Below are positions 1-10,689 of a stretch of DNA of 64,000 bases, in pieces. The stretch is from Phascolarctos cinereus. Lineage: Eukaryota; Chordata; Mammalia; Diprotodontia; Phascolarctidae. The stretch is from contig NW_018344015.1 in assembly GCF_002099425.1 (NCBI RefSeq), forward strand, positions 3,254,501 to 3,318,500, in the 5' to 3' direction. The stretch's first letter is position 1, and the number at the start of each line of letters is the position of its first letter. Below the pieces are notes generated by a model, which searched no databases, was not told the origin of the DNA, and saw only the letters and a program-made list of their open reading frames with translations. A program made the position numbers and the translations under genes.

Positions 1-268
1 TTAGCTAGACCATATGTTACCAGTATTGTACTTGAAAGCTTTTACACACAGCAGAATCTTCCAAAGCTTATAGTTCCCTGGCATAGCCCTCAAGAACCCA
101 GGTTCATCTCTGTATAGCCATGGGAATCAGAGTAGGACTTTGTGGAGGTGTCAAGAGTGCATGGTTTTCAAATGGTGTAATGACTTGGGATACTTTCCCC
201 CTACTCTATTGACTGATTCATTTTTAATTGTTCTGATTTGGTATCAATTTAACTTTAAACCTTGAGAG

Positions 269-480
269 GTATCATGATGAATTAGATAGGGTCATAGGCT
301 TGGAGTTAGGAAGACTTGGTTTTAAACTCTACCTTAATCATTTATTATGTGTACAACCATGGGTAGGTCACCTACATTTTCTCTTTCTTCATCTGTAAAA
401 TGGGTGGGTGGAGTCAAATGGCTTCTTGAGGTCCTTTAGAATTCTGAATGGTCCTTTAGGATTCTGAATCTTTGATCTTA
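269..480 (+). mobile_element. MIR3/Ther2-like CORE-SINE
   Basis: Shows the order typical of this class: a degenerate tRNA-like head with a 'gagttaggaagactt' segment, a core with 'tcatctgtaaaatggg', and an L3-type tail with 'ggtccttt' and 'attctgaatctttgat'. The tail motif occurs twice (near 441 and 463), a short internal duplication. The copy is old and diverged. Confidence 0.6.
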
Positions 481-1324
481 AGATAATTTATCTCCAAAGG
501 ACAAAATATCCAGTTTTATATTGATGACATACACAAGAGGAAGACAGCCTCAAAAAAGTATTTGGGAAAAATCATATAGAAATTATTCACCCATTGACAT
601 TAGGAAGACACGGCTATATATGAAAACAAATCCTCTTCTCATGGCCTTTCTTGGGTGACTGAGCACCTATACTGATAGTAAGGAGGTTATAAAAATTAGG
701 GTTAAAAGGCCTCTGACATCCTTTATAACATAAAAATTCTGTGATTCTAATTCTTATGCTTCAGCCTTTCTCTGGTAAAAAATGCTACATATGTTGTTGC
801 TAAATTTGCTTGATGATACCATAATTCTTCATTTCCAGGTAAGTCTCAGCACATTGAGCCCAAGTTAGACATTACCTCTTCCTGGGAAATTCGGAACCAT
901 AGCAATGCTGTGCTTTTGAGAGCCTGTGGTATGTATGAATAGGTCAAAGTAACTGAGAATGAATTTTTTTTAAAGAAATATTTCTGTCCAATAAGAGAAG
1001 AGTAGCCATGACCTTAGGAGACAGCTGCGACATTTTTCCCTACTTGCAGAGATCTTAATATTAATAAATCAAAATATTCCCCATTATGTAAAAAACCTTT
1101 TCCTTATCCTAATTTTTATCTGTCTGCAAATAGTCAAATTTGGAGTCTCACTTAAATGAATCTTCCATTTAAAAGTCATAGTGCAGGGTCACAAACTTTA
1201 TAGGTTAGACTAATAATACCTAAAGTACATAGTTCACAGCATCATTTAAGTTGCAGTATCTGACTTGAATTTAATTCTGGATTACTTTAATATCATGTGG
1301 ATGCAAATATTTTTATTTATATTT
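481..1324. other. No recognisable feature
   Basis: AT-rich sequence with stops in all frames. I recognise no repeat family and no gene. Confidence 0.5.
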
Positions 1325-1412
1325 CTTGACAGTGACTCAAATGAGATTAATGTATGTAAAGTTCTTTATAAACTATAAAGCACCATATAAATGTCAGTTA
1401 TTATCATTTATT
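1325..1412 (+). mobile_element. CORE-SINE 3' fragment
   Basis: 'gtaaagttctttataaa' followed by 'atataaatgtcagttatt' matches the 3' end of MAR1/MIR-type CORE-SINEs (gtaaagcgctt ... atataaatgctagctatt). An open frame of 161 codons that starts here (1326-1811) runs from SINE into the next stretch and is not a gene. Confidence 0.5.
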
Positions 1413-1980
1413 AAGTCAGAACCTCCTAATACCTTTATCTTTGTCACTGAGAACTGCCCTGACCAAGCTGAACATCTGTTTCCCCTACCTCTTATCTTCA
1501 ACTACATCCTCTTCAGTCTTCCTGTATTTTTCCAGTTCCTTTTGTCTATGATCTGCCTCTTCTACTTTGGAATTCCTGCCCTATGGTTAGAAAACATTCT
1601 TCCATATGTAATCTTTCCTTTAATGCCCCTTCCTTTTCTTCACCAATTGAAATCTAGCTTTCTGCTTAAGACACCACACATCCTGTACTTCTTCCAGTGC
1701 TGTCTGCTTTTCCATTTGCTCCTTAACACAAAAGTAGGAGGAAAAGTTGACATGTTCTTTCCTCTCCCCTCATTTACTTCCAGGTGCTCTCTCTGCTACC
1801 AACTCTCTTAAATCTCTTCTTTGAGATTCGTGCTATTATATTTGATCACCCTTTCTAGATCCTTTTTGCTATCATCTACAAACCATCTTCCTTAGCACCT
1901 GGTTCATAGTTTCTCTTTTCAATTCTTTCCCCCCCCCCCTTCTCCCTAAGATCCTTAAAGACAGAGGCCATTTTAAAATT
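1413..1980. other. Pyrimidine-rich unclassified stretch, part 1
   Basis: Strongly C/T-rich on the plus strand, with the texture of an old LINE coding region, but I could not assign a family. The HAL1 at 1995-5166 interrupts it, and similar sequence resumes at 5181, so both flanks probably belong to one older element. Confidence 0.3.
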
Positions 1981-1994
1981 TGTTTTTTATAGTT
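1981..1994 (+). repeat. Target-site duplication, left copy, of the HAL1
   Basis: TGTTTTTTATAGTT here matches TGTTTTGTATAGTT at 5167-5180 at 13 of 14 positions. The pair brackets the HAL1 exactly, from its A/T-rich 3' tail to its GGGGGCAGAGCCAAGATGG 5' end. Confidence 0.85.
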
Positions 1995-2799
1995 CTTTTT
2001 TAATTAATCAATTAATTAATTAATTAATTTTTAGTTTTCAATATTCATTTCCACAAGATACTGAGTTCCAAATTTTCTCCCCATCTTGCCCCTCCCCCCA
2101 CCCCAAGACAGCATGCATTCTGAATACCTCTTTCCCTAATCTGCTCTCCCTTCTATTACCTCCCCCTTCCCCTTCTATTTTCCTGTAAGGCAGGATAGAT
2201 TTCTATACCCCATTGCCTGTATATCTTATTTCCCAGTTACATGTGAAAACATTTTTTAACATTTGTTTTTAAAACTTTGGGTTCCAAATTCTCTCCCTTC
2301 CTCCCTCCGCACCCACCCTCATTGAGAAGGCAAATAACTTGATGCAAGTTATACATGTGTAGTCATGCAAAACACTTCCACAGTAGTCATGTTGTGAGAA
2401 ACTAACTGTATATCCCTTCATTCTTTCCTGCCCACCCCGTTTATTCGATTCTCTTTTGACCTTGTCCCTCCTCAGAAGTGTTTGCTTCTGATTACACCCT
2501 CCCCTAATCTGTCTTCCCCTCTATCATTCCCCCTATTTCCTTGTAGGGTATGATAGATTTCCATACCCAATTGAGTGTGTATGTTATTCCTTCCTTAAGC
2601 CAAATCTGATGAGAATAAGATTCACTCAATCCCTCTTACCTTCCCCCACTTCTCCTCCACTGTAAAAGCTTTTTCTTGTCTGTTTTACGTGAGATAAATT
2701 ACCCCATTCTACCTCTCCCTTTCTCCTTCTCCCAGTATAATCCTCTCTCACCCCTTAATTTTATTTTTTTAGATATCACCTCTTCATCTTCAACTTACC

Positions 2800-2838
2800 C
2801 TGTGCCATCTGTCTGTCTGTCTATCTATCTATCTATCC
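2800..2838. repeat. (TCTG)/(TCTA) microsatellite in the HAL1 3' UTR
   Basis: A short run of CTGT then CTAT units lies between the ORF1 stop and the 3' end of the HAL1. Confidence 0.8.
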
Positions 2839-2963
2839 GTACAATTTTTCCCTCCAACTACCCTAATCCTGACAAAGGTTTCATGAGTTACAAATATCAT
2901 CTTTCCATGTAGGAATGTAAACAGTTCAACTTTAATAAGTCCCTTATGATTTCTATTTCCTGT

Positions 2964-4305
2964 TTAACTTTTTATGCTTCTTGAGTCTTGTATGTGAAAG
3001 TCGAATTTTCTATTCAGCTCTGGTCTTTTCATCAAGAATGCTTGAAAGTCCACTATTTCACTGAATTTCCATTTTCCCCCTAGAAGGATTATACTCAGTT
3101 TTGCTGGGTAGGTGATTCTTGGTTGTAATCCTATCTCTTTTGCCCTCCAGAATATTATATTCCAAGCCCTCTAGTCTCTTAATGTAGAAGCTGCTAAATC
3201 TTGTGTTATTCTCAATGCATTTCCACAATACTTGATTTGTTTCTTTCTGGCTGTTTGCAATATTTTCTCCTTGACTTGGGAACTCTGGAATTTGACTATA
3301 ATATTCCTAGGAGTTTTCCTTTGGGAATTTCTTTCAGGAGGTGATAGGTGGATTCTTTCAATTTCTGTTTTATTCTCTGGTTCTAGACTATCAGGGCAGT
3401 TTTCCTGGATAATTTCTTGAAAGATGATGTCTAGGCGTTTTCTTTGATCATGGCTTTCAAATAGTCCAATAATTTTTAAATTATTTCTCCTGGATCTATT
3501 TTCTAGGTCAGTTGTCTTTCCAAAGAGATATTCACATTGGTTTCTATTTTTTCATTCTTTTCTTTTTGCTTTAAAATTTCTTGATATCTTGTAAAGTCAC
3601 TAGCTTCCATATCCTCCATTCTAATTTTTAAAGAAGTATTTTCTTCAGAGAGTTTTTTGGACTTCCTTTTCCATTTGGCCAATTCTGCTTTTTAAGGCTT
3701 TCTTCTTCTCATTAGCTTTTTGAACCTCTTTTGCCATTTGGATTAGTCTATTTGTTAAGGTGTTATTTTCTTCAGTATTTTTTTGGTCTCTTTTAGCAAG
3801 CTGTTGACTTATTTCTCATGATTTTCCTGCATCACTCTCATTTCTCCTCCCAGTTTTTCCTCTACTTCCCTTACTTGCTTATCAAAATCCCTTTTGAGCT
3901 CTTCCAAGGCCTGGGACTGATTCACATTTTTCTTGGAGGCTTTGGATGTAGGAGCTTTGAATTTGTTGTCTTCTTCTGTTTGTATATTTTGATCTTCTTT
4001 TTCACCAAAGTAAGATTCTATGGTCTGACTCTTTTTGCGCTGCTTGCTCATGATCTCAGCCAATTACTTGAGTTTTAAACTCTCATTTCTCTTCCCAGTT
4101 TTTCCTCTACTTCTTTTACTTGCTTTTCAAAATCTTTTTTGAACTTTTTGATGTCCTGGGACTGATTCATATTTTTCTTGGAGGCTTTGGATGTAAGAGC
4201 TTTGTCTTCGTTGTCTTCTGGTTGTATGTTTTGATCTTCTTTGTCACCAAAGAAAGATTCTATGGTCTGACTTTTTTTGTGCTGTTTGCTCATGTTCCCA
4301 GCCAA
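2964..4305 (-). pseudogene. L1/HAL1 ORF1 (RNA-binding chaperone), decayed
   Basis: The start region reads MAGNMSKQHKKSQTIESFFG, followed by a charged, coiled-coil-prone stretch (QVKEVEEKL). Farther on, the RNA-binding and C-terminal domains are recognisable near 3050-3450: the equivalents of ERIHRS, of TLKDQRAWN and of PRITYPAKLS, which match conserved L1 ORF1p blocks. The frame ends at 2964-2966 with SIKS-stop. ORF1p normally forms trimers that coat LINE RNA in the cytoplasm. This copy is broken by a duplicated start segment (3837-4320) and by several later stops and frame changes, so no product is expected. Confidence 0.8.
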
Positions 4306-4320
4306 TTACTTGAGTTTTAA
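3837..4320 (-). repeat. Tandem duplication of the ORF1 start, two units of about 241-243 bp
   Basis: Units 4080-4320 and 3837-4079 align end to end at roughly 85-90% by eye. Each contains the last bases of the 5' UTR, a start codon and about 75 codons: MAGNMSKQHKKSQTIESFFG in one, MAEIMSKQRKKSQTIESYFG in the other. The upstream unit stops at its end because it runs back into copied 5' UTR; the downstream unit leads into the rest of ORF1. Confidence 0.85.
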
Positions 4321-5166
4321 AGTCTTTGTTAAGGTAGGGGTCTGCTGCCAATGTGGAGAAGGTACTGTCTGAAGCTTCGGGGGTTTTGTGCAGCTATTTT
4401 CAGAGATAACTTCTAGGGACCTACAAATTTTTGTTTCTTCCAAGGTGGTACAATCAACAGCAAGGTGTTTACTCCTTTCCTGGCCTGTGTTCTGGTCTAT
4501 GAGTGACCACAAGCACTCTTTTCTGCCTTGTAACTGTGAGGAGGATTCACTTTGAACCACCACTATGAGCTTCACCTCACCAGCTCTTCTCTTCACCCTA
4601 GTACCGCCACCCAGAACTGTGACCCAAATACAAGCATGGGCAAAGCAAGAGAATCTTGCCTCAGCAGCAGCAAAGAGATCCCTGCAATCCTCCTCTGATC
4701 AGCCACTTTATTCCCCCTCTGTCTTTGGGCCTAGAGCTCTGGAAGCAGCTGCCACCCCAGGGCTGCGCCAGACTGGGGTTTGGACCAAGCTTCTCTCTCA
4801 CAGTGGTCCAATAGACCTTTCCTACTGACTCCTAAGTTGTCTTTGGCATTTGTGGGTTGAGAGGTCTGGACACTGCCACAACTACTCATGATTCATCCCC
4901 CTGAGGCCTGTTCCAGGTTTGCTGAGGCCTGGTCTTTGCCTGTGCACCCATGCTGAACTGTGTTCCTCTCCCAGCCTGGTGCAACAGACCTTTCCAATCA
5001 ACCATCCAGGTTGTCTTGGGCTGGAAATTTGTTTCACTCTGTGTTTTTGTGGGTTCTGCTGCTCTCAAATTTGTTTAGAGTCATTTTTTTACAGGTATTT
5101 GGAAGAGTTAGTGGACAGAGCTCAAGCAAATCACTGCTTTTACCCTGCCATCTTGGCTCTGCCCCC
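4321..5166 (-). other. HAL1/L1 5' UTR
   Basis: Comparatively GC-rich, starting with the GCCAAGATGG motif typical of marsupial L1 5' ends. In L1 this region carries an internal promoter; that role is inferred here. Open frames of 60-96 codons on both strands inside it show no conserved domain. Confidence 0.7.
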
Positions 5167-5180
5167 TGTTTTGTATAGTT
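5167..5180 (+). repeat. Target-site duplication, right copy, of the HAL1
   Basis: TGTTTTGTATAGTT, paired with 1981-1994 with one mismatch. Confidence 0.85.
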
Positions 5181-5640
5181 ACCCATTCTAGGTCCTGCCT
5201 TAACAAACTACTAATCTCTGAAATCCTCCTTAGTGATTATAATGCCCTATCTTTCTAGTTCTAACATTGCATCAATGATCCTAAACTTGTTTTTTGTAGA
5301 AATAGTCACCTCTTCATCCCTAGATTACTCCGTCTGTCACCCTTTCTGTGGCTTTACATCCCTTCCTTTATGATAAGTTATGTCAACATCCCTCATCCTT
5401 TAATTCTTTGATATTTTGTCTTTCTGCTCTTTTCATTGCATTAATATTGGACTTTGTGCCACATCATCTGCATTCTCTGCTCTTGTTCCTGAATCACAGA
5501 TCACTACTACAGATAGTCATGAAATTCTGCTGACAGAGTTAAGTACAAATTAATGCTTTCTAACATGAACTGGGTCCTTCTCATTGCATGACAATCCCTT
5601 TGTTAATATCCAAATTCATGTAACATGGCCCTTAGTGGTT
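5181..5640. other. Pyrimidine-rich unclassified stretch, part 2
   Basis: Resumes the composition of 1413-1980 on the far side of the HAL1. Possibly LINE coding debris. No family could be assigned. Confidence 0.3.
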
Positions 5641-5845
5641 GTTCAAAATTATCTTCCCTCTCTTCATACTCTAAACTTAATCCTAACCCTGCCTTTCTTA
5701 TCATATGATTTTATCTTTTACTCTACTAAGTTGTCATGTCCAATATGAATCTGTACTCAGTAGTAATATGTATCAGTTTTATGACAGAGTAGCCAAAAAA
5801 TCTTTAGGCTGCATTGCGAGAGGTATAATGTACTAACAGTAGTTT

Positions 5846-6042
5846 CAAGCTCAAGTAGAAACAGATCCCTAAGGCTACATATTTATTTAGAAAACCACAA
5901 ATTAGGATTATCCATGGTCTTTTTTATTTTTATTTATTTTGTTATGTATTTCTCAATTACATTTTTAAACTATTTCAGGACACATTTAGTAGTTTTCTGG
6001 GCTGCATGTGGCCCACCAGCCTTGATTTTGACACTTCTGGTA
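5846..6042 (+). mobile_element. hAT-type non-autonomous element (MITE)
   Basis: Recognised from the 'caagctcaagtagaaacaga' start, the 'agaaaaccacaaattagg' middle and the 'cttgattttgacacttctg' end. The termini are imperfect inverted repeats, as in hAT MITEs. It lies inside the CR1/L3 copy, whose sequence continues on both sides, and so is younger than it. Confidence 0.65.
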
Positions 6043-6420
6043 TGCAGAATGAAGGAGCACAGAGTTTTACTGTAGTCTGTCCTGATCAGATCACAACTAT
6101 GTTATTGTGTTCCACATGATTTAGTAATGACATTGATAAACTGAAATGGTTTTAGAAGAGGAGACTCAGAACCATGAAGGAAATGGACCATTCAAGACAA
6201 GGATTTGTTGGAGGTACTGGTTTAGCCTAGAGAACTATGCCTAGCCTAAAGAAGAGAAGGAGAAAAGGGTATATTGGGGTATAACAGCTGTCTTCAAGTG
6301 CTTGAAGTGATATTACAAAGAAGGGGAATTATAATTATTCTGTTTTGTGTCCAGAAGATAGAACTTGGATCACTGAGTGGAAGTTAGAGAGATAAATTTA
6401 AGCAATAAATTGCCTGGATG

Positions 6421-6452
6421 GAAGTAAGGAGAGAGAGAGGGAGGGAGGGAAG

Positions 6453-6522
<70 letters not shown>
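6421..6522 (+). repeat. (GA)n array
   Basis: An imperfect purine lead-in (GGGA, GGAA) is followed by a nearly pure (GA)33 run from about 6457. It sits where the CR1/L3 consensus has a short 'gagag' stretch before 'atttaggcttga', so it probably grew from the LINE itself. Confidence 0.95.
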
Positions 6523-6526
<4 letters not shown>

Positions 6527-6995
6527 GGCTTGAGTTAGGGAAAAACAAAAACAAAAACAACTTCATAACAATTATAGCTGTCCCAAAATGGAATGAACTT
6601 CTGGAGGTAATGGGATACCATTCCCTAGATAATCTTCAAATGGTCTACATGATTATTTGTTAGGGATATTATGATATTATGGATGGTATTTTTGTTAAGG
6701 CAGCACCTAGAATGGGTAACTTCACAGTTCCTGCTAATTCTGAGATTATATGATTCTGTGACCACATTTATATTTGCTAGTAGGACCATTTGCCCATTTG
6801 GGTACCACAACTGTTTTCATAATACAATAGGAATGCAGTACACACAAACCATGGATAATGAGTGTGTGTCTCAAATTGTTGAAGTTAACTTTTAAAAAAA
6901 TTACTGTGGAAAAGGTTAGATATTCATCAGGGAAATTTCATGCATTTTGAATTTGAATTTTTTTAAGGATAGAAAGAGGATATAAATTTAAAAAT

Positions 6996-7185
6996 GACCA
7001 GAGAGAGACCTAGTCCAAGCCCTTCCTTTTACAGATAAAGAAACTGAGGACCCAAGAGTTTAAGTGACTTTCCCAAGGTCATAAACATAATATGTGACAG
7101 GGCTGGATATCAGACCCAGGTCCTTTGATGCCAATGTCATCACACTTTCTAGTAATCCATGCAGTATCTCTGACTCCATAAATCA
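6996..7185 (-). mobile_element. MIR/MIR3-like CORE-SINE
   Basis: 'ttacagataaagaaactgag', 'aagtgactttcccaaggtca' and 'cagacccaggtcctttga' are the antisense core and head of a MIR-class SINE. Confidence 0.75.
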
Positions 7186-7189
7186 AAGT

Positions 7190-7995
7190 GCCACAATAAA
7201 ACAAATGCATCTGATGATGAAAAGAATTCATAAGGGCAATAAATCCATTAAAATCCAACCTCAAGAGAAAGTGTGTTGATAGCAGATGTAGCAACCGTGG
7301 CTGCCCCTTAGTTCTCTGTTACACTCAGATGCCATTGCTCCTAATGCCTCTTTCAGGAAAGACAGCAGCTAAGTGCAAGAACATAAATTACTATCTTTTA
7401 TGGCTGTAAAGCGTTGTGCTAAGTGGATTTTCTTAAAAATAAAAACAATCTGCAATATTTACAAAATCACCATTAAAAGCTGCCTTGTAACTGTTGCACT
7501 GATAATGATGAGTAATAGCTTCATATCTGTCTCACTCCAAAGGCCTCCAACCCACCCCTCTCTAAGTGTATGGTGCTTTTGACTTATGAGGTTCCCAGTC
7601 ATGATAGAAACCCATAATTTACTGTAGTTGCTGTTACTCAAAATGATGGGCTCAGCATAGACTTGAATTGATTTATTAGAATTGTCCTGATTTGAAATAC
7701 AAAGCTAACGCTTAATACTAAATTCTCTGATTATTGAAAGGACTTGAACACCAGAGAAATTCCATCTTAGCAGTTCTTCCAAGTGCCTAGTTTTCTGTAA
7801 GGTAAAAGTGCAGATGTGACCGAAATTATCTGTCATCCTCCACAAGGTAGAATGGAAGGTGGAAGGAAGGTTTGGAGGTGGAAAAGTTTGGGGATTTATT
7901 TTATCACCAGGGATCTGTTTGATTTTCTATGAAAGGAAAAGCAAAAGAGGCCTTTTTGGACATTTTTTAATAGAGAGAGGATAGAGAGCTGAAAT
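7190..7995. other. No recognisable feature
   Basis: Unclassified sequence. Short open frames near 7079-7641 on both strands show no conserved motifs. Confidence 0.45.
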
Positions 7996-7999
7996 GTAA

Positions 8000-8510
8000 T
8001 GTTATGACAATGAGGCCAAGCATTGATTGCCTTTAGAATAAAATATGGACTCTTCAGCTTGGCTATGAAAGCCCTTCACATTCTATCTTTCCCAACTAAT
8101 TCTCCATTATTCTACTTTTCAAACTTAACATTCCAACCACACTGATCTACTTACTGTTTTGCAGACTTGGCATGCCATCTTTAACATCTATGCCTTTGTA
8201 AAAGCTGTCCCATAATGCATTCCTTCTTCACTGCTACTCCTTAGAATTCCTAGCTTTTTTCATGGACCAGATCATGTACTATCTCCTATGGAAAGCTTTT
8301 CTAGACTTCCTCAGTTGAGGTGCTTTCTTCTTCTTCCTCAAATTATCTGATAGACATATCTGTTTGTGTGTTGTGTTTCTCTAATCCCACTCCCAGTAGA
8401 ATGCAAACTCCTTAAGGACAAGCAAATTTATTTATTTATTTATTTTTGCTGTTGAACTCTGATGCTTCAAATATAGCGGGTACTTAATTAATGTCTGCTA
8501 TATTACATTA
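8000..8510 (+). mobile_element. L2 LINE, 3' end
   Basis: Contains 'gaataaaatatggactcttc', 'ttggctatgaaagcccttca' and 'gtagaatgcaaactcctta', ending near 'gggtacttaattaatgtct'. These follow the order of the L2 ORF2 C-terminus and 3' UTR. Highly diverged. Confidence 0.7.
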
Positions 8511-8621
8511 TATTATATTGTATTATTGTATTACACTGTATTATATTGCATTGCATTACCTTAATATGGTTATGTGAGAAGCAAGGTGATGTAGTAAAAG
8601 TAAAAATAAATATTTAGATGT

Positions 8622-8790
8622 CATCTTGTTGATAGTTCCTCTAAAGCAATCCTGATTGGTGATCAGATAATCTCTACATGGACACTTCCAATACTGAGGA
8701 ACTCACTACCTCAAATGATACTTTACTTTGGAGGGCAGTTTTGTTAAATTATTAGAAATGCCTTCCTTATAATGAACCCAAAACATTACT
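8622..8790 (-). mobile_element. CR1/L3-type LINE fragment
   Basis: Blocks such as 'actgaggaactcactacctc' and 'attattagaaatgccttcct' correspond to the antisense 3' portion of CR1/L3. Confidence 0.55.
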
Positions 8791-8947
8791 GCAATTTTTA
8801 TGGCAATTTCAACACATTGTTGCCTGCTAGGGCTAGACAGAATGGTTCTAAGCTTATTTCACTTCCATGACTTTCAATTTTGAAAACCTTATAGCTCTGG
8901 TATCATACTAATCCTGCCCCTTCCTAGTCTCTGCCTCTCTCTCTCAG

Positions 8948-8948
<1 letters not shown>

Positions 8949-9002
<54 letters not shown>
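8949..9002 (+). repeat. (CT)n array
   Basis: About 26 CT units, an uninterrupted pyrimidine tract. The arginine/glutamate-rich minus-strand frame over it is only its translation. Confidence 0.97.
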
Positions 9003-9009
<7 letters not shown>

Positions 9010-10689
9010 TTTGGATTGGGGCTTAATCGCTTGTTCCATCTGAAGTCCTTTCAGTTGCTTGTGGAAATTCTCCAGAAGGGTAGTCACATGGCTATTAGTC
9101 ACTTTCAGGGTTCTAGGCATAATGTTGTCACATGGGTATGTGTGTGTTGGGGGAAGTAGGAGGATTATATATATATTTAGTATAGCTCCTGAGCTCACAC
9201 TTGTGTGCTTCTACTTTACACATATTATTTGCAATGACACAAATAACTCTCAAATATGAAATATTTGCCAAATAAGAAAACAAAGGATATGTTAATAAGA
9301 ACATAATTACTTAATTGAAGGCAAAACCAAAAATAATCAAAATATGGCATTCTAAAAAAATAGGAAAACTCAAAATGCAACAGTCCACTTATAAACTTGC
9401 GTTACACACTATCACCAATGCACACATCTGTGAGGAAAGATGCTTACACACTTATATATGCATGTCAATGAGGTACATGAGTAGGAAAACCTATGTGTCT
9501 AACACAACTCATGACTCAAGATTGCTGTCTTGGATGTTAATGGTCAATTTCAGTGAAGAGTCCACACTATGTAGCACCTGGTCCTTCTCTGAATTTTTTT
9601 TTGTTTCCTATTAGATGAAGTCGCTTTTCTTCAATTCTTAGGACTCAGAAGCAGTGCTATGCTCTTTTAGTAAACCAACAACATTATGTATTGTTAGCAG
9701 TGAAAAAGTCTCTATGCTTAGGATGTGCAGTTTTCTAGGTCTGCTCCCTTGTTTGGACACCCAACCACTGATAAATTTCTTCAGGACCAAGTAGTTCCCT
9801 TCAGGCAAAGTATTGAAAAACTCCTCAGATCTGCTGAATTCTAAGAAGTTTCTCCCCTCAAGTCAGAGAAAGCTATAGGGGTCAATATAATCAAGCCCCT
9901 GTGGGGGTTTTTCCCCTCTCTCAGATTGCAGATGGCACTAAAGAATAATAAGCCCACTCACTCAGCACTTCATTTAAAAACAGAATTCTCCTTTTCTTCA
10001 ATCAGCTCCCATAGCATCTGCAGGGCTGTTCTATTCTCAACTCTCAAGGTCTAGATGTCATTAATGAGCAACAAACTCAGCCAGATCTTCACATAGCAAG
10101 AGGATCCTGGTTCCTCCAATCAGCTTCTAGCAACCATAGATGTCTCTTCTAATGAGAAGAACAACTGTTCAGCGACTTTCTGGCTTCAATTAGGTTTGTC
10201 AGCTGACTTCTAATTCTCCTCTATTCTACTTATTTAAAGCAAAATGGGCAGTATATATCATCAACTTCTCTAGGAAGCTGTTGCATTTTTTCAGTCAACT
10301 GTTTCTTCTGACTCTTCCTGTGCTCATTTTCTTCTGGCTTTCCTCTCTCAAAGCAGGTCCTTCTTATGCTCAGTGACTTCTCTCTATCTTATGATGAGAA
10401 ACTAAAAAATCCAACTGTCTGTCAGATATAACCCCAAACAGTCATCATGTACTCATCCCATAATTCCCAGTTATTCAATTTATTGATTCAGCAATATACT
10501 TCAAAACTCTGAAAACAATTACATATTAATGAGCTAATGAACTACAGTTCACTATAGTCACATTCACCTTGTCAATGTTTTGTTTGGAAACAAGTCCTTT
10601 TAGTACATTTTTTAAAATTACTGTTTTGTTTTTGCATTACATTTACAGACTAATCCTATTTCACTAGAGTTCTTTTGTGACAAGGCAAA
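9003..10689. other. Long unclassified stretch
   Basis: About 1.7 kb without a family I recognise. From about 9600 to 10400 the composition changes: pyrimidine-richer on the plus strand, less A/T-rich than its surroundings. That could be an old retroelement, but no diagnostic end or domain is visible. Confidence 0.35.

Larger units (their letters stand above)
1995..5166 (-). mobile_element. Full-length half-L1 (HAL1-type) retrotransposon
   Basis: Read on the minus strand it begins at 5166 with GGGGGCAGAGCCAAGATGG, continues through a roughly 0.85-kb 5' UTR, then ORF1 (start codon at 4305, stop at 2964-2966). After ORF1 comes about 0.95 kb of purine-rich 3' UTR with 'catgctgtcttgggg' and 'atcttgtggaaatga', and an (AATT)n tail near 2000-2027. 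There is no ORF2 between ORF1 and the 3' UTR, which is the definition of a HAL1. Such elements depend on L1 reverse transcriptase supplied in trans. The 14-bp target duplications show it inserted as one unit. One mismatch between the duplications and scattered stops in ORF1 indicate an old, inactive copy. Confidence 0.85.
5795..6765 (+). mobile_element. CR1/L3-type LINE, 3' region
   Basis: Blocks in the sense order of a CR1/L3 3' end are present: 'ggctgcattgcgagaggtat', 'gacattgataaactgaaatgg', 'acagctgtcttcaagtgctt', 'gctgtcccaaaatggaatga', and a terminus with 'gattatatgattctgtga' near 6745-6762. A hAT MITE (5846-6042) and a (GA)n array interrupt it. Ancient and non-coding. Confidence 0.75.

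Noticed and set aside
1326-1811. Open frame of 161 codons, second longest in the window
   Set aside because: Starts in a CORE-SINE tail and continues through pyrimidine-rich sequence, giving a Leu/Phe/Ser/Pro composition with no domain. No splice, promoter or conservation signal can be seen.
4306-4596. 96-codon minus-strand frame upstream of HAL1 ORF1
   Set aside because: Lies in the HAL1 5' UTR and has no conserved L1 domain.
8944-9198. Arg/Glu-rich minus-strand frame
   Set aside because: It is the translation of the (CT)n array. The same holds for 6384-6663 over the (GA)n array.
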